Source of the DNA: Exilibacterium tricleocarpae
GTDB taxonomy: Bacteria; Pseudomonadota; Gammaproteobacteria; Pseudomonadales; Cellvibrionaceae
Assembly (NCBI RefSeq): GCF_007004655.1
Contig: NZ_ML660090.1
Coordinates: 124,001-188,000 of the forward strand
Direction: 5' to 3'
DNA length: 64,000 bases
The notes under the pieces are model-generated. The model worked only from the letters and a program-made list of their open reading frames with translations. It was not told where the DNA came from and made no database searches. The translations under genes and the position numbers were made by a program. Each line of letters opens with the position of its first letter. Within the stretch, counting starts at the first letter, position 1. Below are positions 18,677 through 26,776 of this stretch, piece after piece.

Positions 18677-19800
18677 GGCATCACCGCCGGTGTGTTGGAA
18701 ATCAGGCCGTCGCGGGAGAGGGTGAAGTTTTGCTTGTATTCTCCCCGCTTGAGATTGTGGGTAACGCTGTCGACATAATAGAGTCCGTCGTAGGTTACCC
18801 CGGCGCCGCGCACGCCCACCAGGGACCTTCCCCTCAACATCTGCCCGTAACGGGCGACATCGAGCGAGCCGTTGGCGGTGACCGCCGAGGACGATTGAAT
18901 ACCGCGGGCAACCATCTGCCGCAGCGCTTCGGTCAATTCCAGCCCCGCCGAGTCGCGGTTAAAAGTAACCTTCGCCGGGGGATGCGGGCGGGCGCCCAGC
19001 GGCGGTTTGAAAATATTAATGTCGGGCATAGGCACGGGTATGGGTATTCTGCCGGTGGCCGGGTCGAGCACATTGGTGATGTCGAGTCGCTTCTGCATCC
19101 CGTTCAGGCTAAAGCTCAGGGATTCAACATTGGTATGGGCGTCCAGGTTGATACTCAGCGCGGACTGCGGCACCGGCACGTTAAGATCGGGACCAAAATA
19201 AGCAATACTCTGACCGGGCAGCGGCCCGGGCTGAATATAAAAAACAAAACCGTTGCGTTGCGCCAGACCGCGGATATGATCGAGATCGCTGCCGGTTTGA
19301 GAATCGAAGCTACTCGTAGGCGACTGCACCGTGGGAATAAAGGGCGGGATAACCAGGGGAATAATGCCCAGAAAGGCGTATTTGGCCAGTATCAGATTGA
19401 CTTGCGCCACATCCGGTATGGCCGGATAGGGGATGGCGATCTCCAGCAAATCCATGGCGACGGTAAGATCATCGCCCGTCACTGTCAGGGTCGATTGTCC
19501 CGGCTCGTTGCTCGGCTGCAGGTCCTGGCGCGTGATAAATCCGTCCATAATGACATTGGGTATACCGTTGAGCGTCACGGTAATAATCACCCGCGTAGTG
19601 ATCGGGTCAAAATAGCCGGCGGGCAGCAGCCCGAGCTGCAGCGGCGATGTCTTGCCCACGGCGAACGTCAGCTGAAAGCCGCTGCGATCGCGCGAGTTGG
19701 TGACCTGCACACTTTGCAGCGCCTCCATCACCGGCAGCGGCGCCGGCACCGCAACGGCCGGTCCGATCATCAACGTGAGATAAGCGTTACTGAACAACAT
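18673..19800 (-). CDS. Spike hub protein, phage late control gene D-like
   Basis: This 375-residue protein corresponds to the hub half of VgrG/Afp8: an N-terminal tube-like barrel (LQSVQVTNSRDRSGFQLTFA), a second barrel, and the region SDLDHIRGLAQRNGFVFYIQ, the gpD/VgrG motif for the hub. The C-terminal GLYYVDSVTHNLKRGEYKQN then FTLSRDG is also typical of gpD-like proteins of eCIS. It would form the trimeric platform between the tube and the OB spike. The start overlaps the LysM gene by 14 bases. Confidence 0.87.
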   Translation of the reverse strand: MLFSNAYLTLMIGPAVAVPAPLPVMEALQSVQVTNSRDRSGFQLTFAVGKTSPLQLGLLPAGYFDPITTRVIITVTLNGIPNVIMDGFITRQDLQPSNEPGQSTLTVTGDDLTVAMDLLEIAIPYPAIPDVAQVNLILAKYAFLGIIPLVIPPFIPTVQSPTSSFDSQTGSDLDHIRGLAQRNGFVFYIQPGPLPGQSIAYFGPDLNVPVPQSALSINLDAHTNVESLSFSLNGMQKRLDITNVLDPATGRIPIPVPMPDINIFKPPLGARPHPPAKVTFNRDSAGLELTEALRQMVARGIQSSSAVTANGSLDVARYGQMLRGRSLVGVRGAGVTYDGLYYVDSVTHNLKRGEYKQNFTLSRDGLISNTPAVMP

Positions 19801-20125
19801 TGGGCAACCCCGGCACCCCGTTGGGTAGGGCGATCCGCAGACGCCGGCCGATTTCCGCGGTCAAAGCGGGCGGATTCATCGCCCGGTTGGCATCGGCTAT
19901 GCGCCAGAACTGCAACGGGTCATTGAGATAGCGCGCAGTAATATTATCGAGCCGGTCCCCATCTTCGACGCGGTGCTCCTGGAGCACGGCGAAACGTTCG
20001 GGCGGCGGCAAAAAACGACGTTTTAAATAGACGATCTCGCGCCCTTGCGCGGTTTCGAGGGTATCCGTGCCAATGCCGTAGTAGCGACTGGTCGGCGGAA
20101 AAGATAGCGTCGGGGTGCCGTTCAT
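19787..20125 (-). CDS. LysM-type baseplate protein (Afp7-type)
   Basis: This 112-residue protein carries one LysM-like module near the C-terminus (VEDGDRLDNITARYLNDPLQ then FWRIADANRAMNPP). In contractile tails such proteins (T4 gp53, Afp7) clamp adjacent baseplate wedges rather than bind peptidoglycan. The N-terminal Tyr-rich stretch (SRYYGIGTDTLE, IVYLKRRFLPPPERF) matches eCIS relatives. It overlaps its two neighbours slightly, consistent with a single transcript. Confidence 0.85.
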   Translation of the reverse strand: MNGTPTLSFPPTSRYYGIGTDTLETAQGREIVYLKRRFLPPPERFAVLQEHRVEDGDRLDNITARYLNDPLQFWRIADANRAMNPPALTAEIGRRLRIALPNGVPGLPNVVQ

Positions 20126-20769
20126 AGCTGTAATCCTGCAATGATATTTTGCGCGTTGTTACCGGTATTAGTGGTGGCCAGCACTTCCTTCGCCACCTGA
20201 TGGGCCAGGGACAGCGAGTGGCCCGGGTGCAGGACACTCAAGTCCTGGTAACTGAGCACATTCATGCTGAGTTCGACCTGTGCCCGGATCGGGTTGAGCA
20301 GCGGATCGTAGGCCTCTTCGGTGATACTGAAACCGGTGAGCCGCACCGGCAGAACCCGCTGGGGCCCCCACACAAAGAGTACGAAAGGCCCCTCCATCGG
20401 CAGAATTTCTATGGTGCCCAGCAAAGACAGTGCTGTATTGGCAACGACCATCGCGCTTTTGGGGTAGAGCATGACTTCGAGGGCCGCAAGGGCCGGGTGA
20501 ATCCCCAGAGTCGCCGCCGCGGTATCGCCCTGTTCCAGTTGATCCGCCGCGTCGATTTCGATGCTGACGGTAATCGTCTCGCGCGGCGGCCCGCTCAAAC
20601 GGGTGGCTTCTCCCGGGTCACCCTCGCCGCCGGCCGTGCGCGCTTCCAGGCGCCGGGTCATGGTTTCCGGGTTGTACTGGAAGACGATAATGCCGGCCAG
20701 TGGATTGAGCGGATCAATGCCGACTAAAGCGCCTTTGATCAAGCGGGGCGATCCCGGAAAAGTTGTCAT
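20122..20769 (-). CDS. CIS tube-associated protein (tube initiator type)
   Basis: This 215-residue protein begins with the motif GIIVFQYNPETMTRRLEAR that marks the CIS tube protein family. A beta-rich middle (ETITVSIEIDAADQLEQGD; GPFVLFVWGPQRVLPVRLTG) and the motif EEAYDPLLNPIRAQVELSMN follow. The family is thought to connect the hub to the first tube ring and begins the baseplate half of the operon after the cargo genes. The stop overlaps the LysM gene start by 4 bases. Confidence 0.85.
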   Translation of the reverse strand: MTTFPGSPRLIKGALVGIDPLNPLAGIIVFQYNPETMTRRLEARTAGGEGDPGEATRLSGPPRETITVSIEIDAADQLEQGDTAAATLGIHPALAALEVMLYPKSAMVVANTALSLLGTIEILPMEGPFVLFVWGPQRVLPVRLTGFSITEEAYDPLLNPIRAQVELSMNVLSYQDLSVLHPGHSLSLAHQVAKEVLATTNTGNNAQNIIAGLQL

Positions 20770-20822
20770 AAAATTCCCTCTTAAACTACATCGCTGCCGA
20801 CACTTCAGGCAGCAAACTGTTT

Positions 20823-23153
20823 TTAAGACACGGCTTTGGCAAATTCCGAAAAGGAATCAGCGTTATCCAGTGAATCAGTGGCTGAACCGTTTCCAGCCGG
20901 TACGAGCGTACTGAACCCCGATTGATGGCGATAAAACTTATCCGATACCCCGAAGTGATGAATAAACTCATGTAACATGGTGCCACTCTTATCCGAATCG
21001 CATTGGAAAAATGCGGCACACAAACGGACAACGGCTCCCGGGCCCGCCGCCCCGCAAGTCCAGGCGGAGGTGAAGGTTGTACAATTCGGAACAGCCGCGC
21101 ACGGATCCGGGCCGGCGCATGCTGCCGGAAACGGCACCGGCGTGGTACACGCTATGCTGGCAGTGCGATACAGATCGACACGCGCAGGTACGAACACATC
21201 TCTAACTTGAGTAGCGAGCCCGACATTAACGGCACCGGGGGTGTTGCCGGGATTAAAATTGGCTCGCAAAGCGGACCGCACTCTGGAAGAGAGGGCTCCT
21301 CTACCAATATCGGCGTTCAACAAGGCGATGGCTTTCTGGGCCAGCGACGCAGCGCCCGCGATGGCAGCACGACCGGTGTCTCTCTGCTGGTTAGAGCAAC
21401 CGGCGGTGGGAATATGGCCAAGCAATGACCCCAATGCCTGAGCATATTCCGACCCGGTAAGATCGCGTCTTATATCCTCGAGCATAACGCCGTAACCTTT
21501 CGCCGCATAAGCATCTATGACAGTCTGCAGCCTGAGACCGGGATTGGGGTCATTTTGAATTTCGGTCAGGGCGGCAAACAACCGCTCTTCATCGGTTCCC
21601 GCACCTTCAATGGACAATTTGATCTCGTCCTCCAGTGGCAGTACACCCTGTTGCCTCAGCGTTTCTGTCGCTGATCGTTCCGCACCGCTCAGTTCAGCGT
21701 TTAACCGATCGCGTAGAGACTCACCGTACATAGCCTGATAAGCGGCATTGATAAGCGCCAGTTCAGCCGGCGTGCGACCGGTGAGAACCGCCTGTATTTC
21801 CAACTCACCGGTGCCGATCCTCTCCACGGCATGGCGCAGGCGCACAGCGATGCGCTGGGGATCCAACAAAGGGTGTAACAGGCGTTGGGCGCGCGTGTAC
21901 TCAGCATCGTTAAGTTCATCGCGCAGTCTCACATCCAGGGCGAAACCCGTGAGTAGCCTAAAGCGTGTTTCAATCGCCCGCAGTTCCGCATTACTGCGGC
22001 CGGTCAGGGCCGCGTAGATGGCATCCTCGTCCGTCCCCAGCCCCGCCATGGCCGCTTCCAGTCGGTTGGCGATAACTGTGGCCCGATCCGCGCCGGTAAC
22101 CGCCCCGCCGGCGGCGCCGGGCAGGAGTGTCTGCAGGTATTGCCACTCCCGATCGTTGAGTTCTTCGCGCAGATCGGTGAGCAGTGCATTGCCTCTCAGT
22201 GAGCGGTAGGCCGTTTGCACATCGTTCCACTGGGCGGCGGTCTTTCCCGCAACGGCACTGTAGATTGCCGATTCATCCGTGCCCAAACCGCGCATCGCAT
22301 CCCACAACCGGCGCGCCGTCTCCGTCGCCGCGGTCTCGCCGCCCAACAGGGATAAGGCCCTTGAAAGATCCCGGCCGGACAATTCATCGCGCAGCCTGGC
22401 CTCCAGTGTCTCGCCGCCGGACAGACGCCGGTAAGCGGCTTTGATCGCGTTGATTTCAGCAGGGGTGCGACCGGTGAGCGCATTAAAAATCGCATCTTCA
22501 TCGGTGCCCAATCCCTGCACTGCAGAGCGCAGTATCGAGGCAATCTGCTCTATCGCCGTTCTCGCCTGATAGGCGGGCGCGGCGGTCCTGGTGCCGGTAA
22601 CACCAGACGCCGGCAGGCGGCCGGTCTCGGCAAAGTGGTCGGCCTCCCTTTCATAGGCGTCACCCGGTGTCGAACGGTAGCCCGCCGGCGGCCCGTTGTC
22701 CCGGTGTTGCTGGTGCACATGGGCTAATTCGTGAGCCAGTAACTTTCTGCCGCTGGCGGTGCCGGTTTGAAAGGCGTCATTGCCGAAGTAGATATTGGCT
22801 CCCGATGTCACGGCAACGGCGCCCTGGGAGGCGGTAAAGTTCGCACTGGAACCATTGTCGTGTATCCGGACCCGATCGATCAAAGAACCCAAACTCGGCC
22901 TGAACAGGTTTTGCAGATTTTTCGACAAGGCCCGGCCACTGCCAGTGACCGACGCAGGTTCCGTTCCGGCTGTTTCACCGCCACTGGATTCCCGGCGTTG
23001 TATGACCGGTTTCTTCTTGGCGCAGGCACCGCATTCACCCCCACCGGGCGCCTTGTTCCCGCAGGCACACTTGCGTTGCAGGACACTTCGCCCGGGGAAA
23101 GCGCCGGGCTGCGACGACTGGTTTGCGGTGGATCTACTTTTCCCTATATTCAT
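20823..23153 (-). CDS. eCIS cargo: DUF4157 + five annexin-like repeats + aspzincin-like metallopeptidase domain
   Basis: This 776-residue protein appears to be a modular effector. Residues 26-47 hold RKCACG...CGAC, a likely zinc knot. Residues about 80-175 are DUF4157, the eCIS loading-associated domain, with HELAH at 141-145. Five annexin-like repeats follow (about 200-580) with GLGTDE at 214, 289 and 371, a diverged RIGTGE at 445 and GAGTDE at 518. Repeat 1 keeps the type II calcium pattern, GxGT then D256/E257 about 38 residues later in RDELSG. The C-terminal part has HEFIH at 728-732, D738 six residues on and SLDNADSFSEFA near the end, the signature order of aspzincin (M35, deuterolysin-like) zinc proteases. 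I infer calcium-dependent membrane binding with a protease payload. No signal peptide is present. Confidence 0.85.
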   Translation of the reverse strand: MNIGKSRSTANQSSQPGAFPGRSVLQRKCACGNKAPGGGECGACAKKKPVIQRRESSGGETAGTEPASVTGSGRALSKNLQNLFRPSLGSLIDRVRIHDNGSSANFTASQGAVAVTSGANIYFGNDAFQTGTASGRKLLAHELAHVHQQHRDNGPPAGYRSTPGDAYEREADHFAETGRLPASGVTGTRTAAPAYQARTAIEQIASILRSAVQGLGTDEDAIFNALTGRTPAEINAIKAAYRRLSGGETLEARLRDELSGRDLSRALSLLGGETAATETARRLWDAMRGLGTDESAIYSAVAGKTAAQWNDVQTAYRSLRGNALLTDLREELNDREWQYLQTLLPGAAGGAVTGADRATVIANRLEAAMAGLGTDEDAIYAALTGRSNAELRAIETRFRLLTGFALDVRLRDELNDAEYTRAQRLLHPLLDPQRIAVRLRHAVERIGTGELEIQAVLTGRTPAELALINAAYQAMYGESLRDRLNAELSGAERSATETLRQQGVLPLEDEIKLSIEGAGTDEERLFAALTEIQNDPNPGLRLQTVIDAYAAKGYGVMLEDIRRDLTGSEYAQALGSLLGHIPTAGCSNQQRDTGRAAIAGAASLAQKAIALLNADIGRGALSSRVRSALRANFNPGNTPGAVNVGLATQVRDVFVPARVDLYRTASIACTTPVPFPAACAGPDPCAAVPNCTTFTSAWTCGAAGPGAVVRLCAAFFQCDSDKSGTMLHEFIHHFGVSDKFYRHQSGFSTLVPAGNGSATDSLDNADSFSEFAKAVS

Positions 23154-23203
23154 TTTTCAAAATACCGATAAACAGTCTTGTCAATACATTGATAATCCGC
23201 AGC

Positions 23204-23232
23204 GAACCAGGCCGGGTTGCATAGCCCGGTTC
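23204..23232 (-). promoter_or_regulatory. Intercistronic hairpin between two cargo genes
   Basis: GAACC...GGTTC and CCGGG...CCCGG form a stem with a 3-base bulge and 7-base loop in the 87-base gap between the middle cargo gene and the annexin-like cargo gene. No T-run follows, so termination is unlikely. It may tune the relative amounts of cargo mRNAs. Confidence 0.45.
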
Positions 23233-23240
23233 ATAAAAAT

Positions 23241-24389
23241 TCATAAAGTACCGGCGTCCATGGTAACCGTAACCGTTGAGCAGTCTCTGTTGACCACAAG
23301 CCCCGTTATCGATGAGGTGTGACGGCCTCCCGCATGGCGGCGGTCGGTCGCCGCATTCAACTGCAGCACAAAGTCGGTTAACAGGTCTCGATTCTCGAGG
23401 CGTGCCAGATTGGCCGCGCAGCCGGCCGGATCGGCTCCGCTAACGCGGGTGTAAACCGTGTCACCCACCAGGTTATTGACGTTTCTGGCGTACGCTGCGA
23501 TCGTGTTGAGAAAAGCGCGCTCCGAATCATTCTCATGCTCGAGTTCACCGAGGCGAATGAATTCCTCCAGTGCCCGATCATTCGGACTGCCATCCACATG
23601 GATTACCGTGGGGCCGCTGCGCCCGGTACAACTGGCGCTGGCAAAGCGGGTGTCGGCCTGTGCTCCCGTTATCTGGAAGTTCCACGGCCCGGCGGAAAAA
23701 ATATCCATGGTTGTACGGCCGGTGACACTCACCCCTCGATCAAACCAGCAATAGGTTCTGCCGCGCTCATTTCTGGTCTGCACGGCCGGGCGTGGTATTG
23801 CGGCTTCCACGTCAAAATTGTCCTCGATTTCTCGTTCATTGAGGAACTGTGTCGTCAAACCGCCGGGGGGGTCGATCAAAGGCGTAGAATTAAAGTAGGC
23901 CTCTGCAGCGTTGTGCCGGTTAATTACCGGCGGCAGCCAGCGCGGCGCTACGCCGACACGCCCCAAAATCCCGGAATATTTCAACTCCGCATCGGTCGGT
24001 CCGATACGTTGGCCGAACTCATTGACACCGTCCGCCGGCTGTCCTGTGGCGCGGCGGTAATTATCGATAAGTGGTCGATGAACGGGGTCCTCTTCAAAAT
24101 TGACGGCCTGCCGTGCAAGCTCAATGCGCCCGGCAGGCGCAGGCATTCGACTATTATTTTCGGCCAATTGCCGCTGCGAATGAAACCTGTCATCCACAGT
24201 CCCCTGGGCGGCCGCTACAGCAGTCCCGCCGGATTTGTTGCCGCCGCCGCTCTTGCATCTCCCGCACGGCCCACCCATCGGCGTATGACCGCCGCAGCCG
24301 CATTTACGCTGTAAGAAACCGGCCTGCGCCGACCCGGAAGAACGCACCTGTCTCCTAAGCAGGGTCTGGCCGTCGTAAATCGGTTTCAT
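23241..24389 (-). CDS. eCIS cargo-like protein without DUF4157, function unknown
   Basis: This 382-residue protein shares the N-terminal zinc-knot-like motif of its two neighbours (LQRKCGCG...PCGRCKSG) but has no HELAH or other DUF4157 element. The start at 24389 forms an ATGA overlap with the previous cargo gene; an ATG 24 bases earlier lacks this junction. The core has VEAAIPRPAVQTRNERGRTY and a helix with E/H residues (FIRLGELEHENDSERAFLN). That region vaguely recalls metal-binding helices, but I do not claim an enzyme. It ends with a beta-rich tail (SSITGLVVNRDCSTVTVTMD). Its place among cargo genes and the shared N-terminus suggest it is loaded on the same machine. Confidence 0.7.
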   Translation of the reverse strand: MKPIYDGQTLLRRQVRSSGSAQAGFLQRKCGCGGHTPMGGPCGRCKSGGGNKSGGTAVAAAQGTVDDRFHSQRQLAENNSRMPAPAGRIELARQAVNFEEDPVHRPLIDNYRRATGQPADGVNEFGQRIGPTDAELKYSGILGRVGVAPRWLPPVINRHNAAEAYFNSTPLIDPPGGLTTQFLNEREIEDNFDVEAAIPRPAVQTRNERGRTYCWFDRGVSVTGRTTMDIFSAGPWNFQITGAQADTRFASASCTGRSGPTVIHVDGSPNDRALEEFIRLGELEHENDSERAFLNTIAAYARNVNNLVGDTVYTRVSGADPAGCAANLARLENRDLLTDFVLQLNAATDRRHAGGRHTSSITGLVVNRDCSTVTVTMDAGTL

Positions 24390-26407
24390 GGCCGCTGCCC
24401 CGGACGATTGCACTGTTCGCCGCGAAACATACCGGTGCTCGGCAGTGGGTTTGCGTTGGTGAGCGCGCGTATATGCTCCTCGGCACAGGGAATCGGATCG
24501 CCGATAATCTGTCTGATAGCCTCCGGGGACAACTGAAAATCAACAACCGGGGCCGGTGGTTCGAGATAAATCAGCGCGCGCCTGAAAAACGGAAAGAGTG
24601 CGCTCGGATTCCGGTTGCCGGCGCGGAAATCTTCTACGACACCGCCGACTTCGGCGCGAACCCCCGCCGGTAAGTCTTCACTGAGAACGTCTCTTTCCTC
24701 CAGGGGATCAACCTCACCGGCGGCGGGGGTTCGAAGTGTGGTTTGCAGGTGTCGTCGCAGTGCGGGGTCCGCAACCTCCCCGGTACCTGCGGTACCGAAC
24801 AGCTCACCGCGCCCCTCTACCGGGTATTGACTGGAGAGCGCCGCACGGATATTTGCCAGTCCGCGCATTTGCAGACCGCCCAGGGCGGCCTGTAACGCCC
24901 GGTTCAAATCATCGCGCGCCTCTTGCGCCCGGCGTTGCGCCAGGTCGATATTCCCCCTAAATCGCGCGCGCGCGCTTCTCGGTCGCTGCGCACCCTCGGG
25001 CGAGGCATTGCCGACAATTCGCTCAATCCGGTAGCCCTGGCCGATGCGACTGACCGCCAGCTGCAGCATATCGGCGTAGCGCCTCTCCCAGCCCGGCCGC
25101 GGTGTGGTTTCTTCAAATTCAAAAAACAACGGTATGATCACAGACTGAAGACGTGGCGCGGGTGCCTGCGGCGGCGGTCGCAGCGAACACCGGTGAACTA
25201 TTTGCGGCTCCGAACATGCGCAGACGAAACAGTTGGGTTCGGTCCGGCTGCGACGGTTGCCGACCGTTACCATTACCCGGCCTTCCGTGGGGTCGTTTGT
25301 GCCACCCGTGACAGAGGGCTCCACCCCGACGGTTAACGGGCCGACATCAACTTCGACCCGCGCGCGGCCGGTTCCGGAAACGCCGCCCGCCAGGCTGCCC
25401 GAAGCGGTACCGGAAATCTGCGCGCGAACGCCCGGCAAATCCAAATTGAACCTGAGTTGTGCTTCCGGTGAAACGTTGGAGATATCACGGCGGAATGTAT
25501 CGAACGCATCACCGGGCGGGCGGCCGCCCGCGAGGTTGGTCAACAGATTCGCGGCCGCCCGCCCGGCATCGTTCAATGCCTGGTCATAGTTGAGTTCCCC
25601 GCGTCCGCCGCCGGAAACATTACCCCGGCATGACGTGACCTCAAGAAAGGCCCCGCTGCGGGTAATGTCGCCGCTCACGGTAGTACGGGTTTCCGGTCGC
25701 AGGCGACAGTTTCCGGGCGTGATAAACCGGCTGACGATTACCTCCGAACCGTCTGCCTGCGGCAGCGTGTGTCGTGCCTGCTGCCTTGCAAACAGGGGGC
25801 GGGAACTACTTTGCAACACCTCCGGCCTGCGACCTTCGACAACAGACCGCGCGGCGGTATCCGCCTCATGCTCAAATCGGCTGCCGGCGACTGCGGCCGG
25901 TGCGCCACTCATCGCAGCGCGCCCCTGCTGCGCTACATGCGCCAGTTCGTGGGCGAGCAGCTTTCGACCGCCGGTCGAATGCGTTGAGTACTGCCCCGTT
26001 CCAAACACAATATTGCGGCCGACGGTGTAGGCGAGAGCATTGACAGCGCGCGCAGACCTGGCGGCTCTCTCACCGGTGTGCACGCGCACATGGCTAAAAT
26101 CCTGCCTGAAGCCCGACTCCATATAAGATCGAACCCCGGGGTCCAAAGGTTGACCCCGGGAGCTCAGCGGCTGGTTTACGACCGACGAGAGAGTATTCGA
26201 GTCCGACGCCCGGCTAGCGCCACTGATACGCAATCTCGCCTTTAACACCGGCGGTACATTCGATGGCGATGGTTTACTTTGGCAGTTCGAGCAGGTACCG
26301 GTATTCATATGCTGCCCGCAGCCACATTTGCGTTGCAGTGTTCCCGCTACCGGCGGTGAGGCATCTTGGCGAGCGGTAGTCGCTTTATTCACTGCCAAAC
26401 CCTCCAT
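24386..26407 (-). CDS. eCIS cargo: DUF4157 protein with OmpA-like C-terminal domain
   Basis: This 673-residue protein has the N-terminal motif LQRKCGCG...CSNC and a clear DUF4157 domain (MESGFRQDFSHVRVHTGERA; GRKLLAHELAHVAQQG). A middle region of Gly/Ser-rich strands follows (VSGDITRSGAFLEVTSCRGN). The C-terminal third has an OmpA-like fold: VIIPLFFEFEETTPRPGWER, IERIVGNASPEG, LAQRRAQEARDDLNRAL. OmpA-like domains usually bind peptidoglycan, so the payload may act at a cell wall. The start at 26407 is preferred; a GTG at 26482 would add 25 Pro/Cys-rich residues with no ribosome site. It is the first of three cargo-like genes after the small conserved gene. Confidence 0.8.
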   Translation of the reverse strand: MEGLAVNKATTARQDASPPVAGTLQRKCGCGQHMNTGTCSNCQSKPSPSNVPPVLKARLRISGASRASDSNTLSSVVNQPLSSRGQPLDPGVRSYMESGFRQDFSHVRVHTGERAARSARAVNALAYTVGRNIVFGTGQYSTHSTGGRKLLAHELAHVAQQGRAAMSGAPAAVAGSRFEHEADTAARSVVEGRRPEVLQSSSRPLFARQQARHTLPQADGSEVIVSRFITPGNCRLRPETRTTVSGDITRSGAFLEVTSCRGNVSGGGRGELNYDQALNDAGRAAANLLTNLAGGRPPGDAFDTFRRDISNVSPEAQLRFNLDLPGVRAQISGTASGSLAGGVSGTGRARVEVDVGPLTVGVEPSVTGGTNDPTEGRVMVTVGNRRSRTEPNCFVCACSEPQIVHRCSLRPPPQAPAPRLQSVIIPLFFEFEETTPRPGWERRYADMLQLAVSRIGQGYRIERIVGNASPEGAQRPRSARARFRGNIDLAQRRAQEARDDLNRALQAALGGLQMRGLANIRAALSSQYPVEGRGELFGTAGTGEVADPALRRHLQTTLRTPAAGEVDPLEERDVLSEDLPAGVRAEVGGVVEDFRAGNRNPSALFPFFRRALIYLEPPAPVVDFQLSPEAIRQIIGDPIPCAEEHIRALTNANPLPSTGMFRGEQCNRPGQRP

Positions 26408-26524
26408 ACCCCGGACTTGGCGACCGTAGCACTCGATGCACAGCGGACGGGGTGCCGGTGGCGGCGCGCCGACAACAAGCACGACGCCGCGAATCGTTGC
26501 TTGACCTTATCCAGATTGAAACAA

Positions 26525-26776
26525 TCATTTGCCAATACCCCGGTAAACAGCACGGCCAATTTGGTTGCCCAGATTTGCAGGAGTACCGGTTGCACTGCCC
26601 GATACCAGCCCCCCATCAAGGGTCCCGCAGTTGCCGCGAGATTGTATCGCGCCTCCATGATCTACCAACTTACGCATCAACGCCGACTCGACGGCCAACT
26701 TCAATTCTTTGGTTCGGTTTGGTTTTATATCAATACCACTGACTACCAAACGCTCTATATGAAGGTTGATTTTCAT
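26525..26776 (-). CDS. Small conserved eCIS protein
   Basis: This 83-residue protein has the N-terminal motif MKINLHIERLVVSGIDIKP and a short helix (TKELKLAVESALMRKLVDHG), a pattern I associate with small proteins beside the eCIS ATPase. The C-terminus is Gly/Ser-rich. The start overlaps the ATPase stop by 4 bases, so the two are probably made together. An assembly or cargo-loading role is possible but unproven. Confidence 0.7.
   Translation of the reverse strand: MKINLHIERLVVSGIDIKPNRTKELKLAVESALMRKLVDHGGAIQSRGNCGTLDGGLVSGSATGTPANLGNQIGRAVYRGIGK

Noticed and set aside
18670-19926. Plus-strand open frame (418 codons) opposite the hub gene
   Set aside because: It mirrors the codon pattern of the real gene, is His/Arg/Gly-rich and has no family motif.
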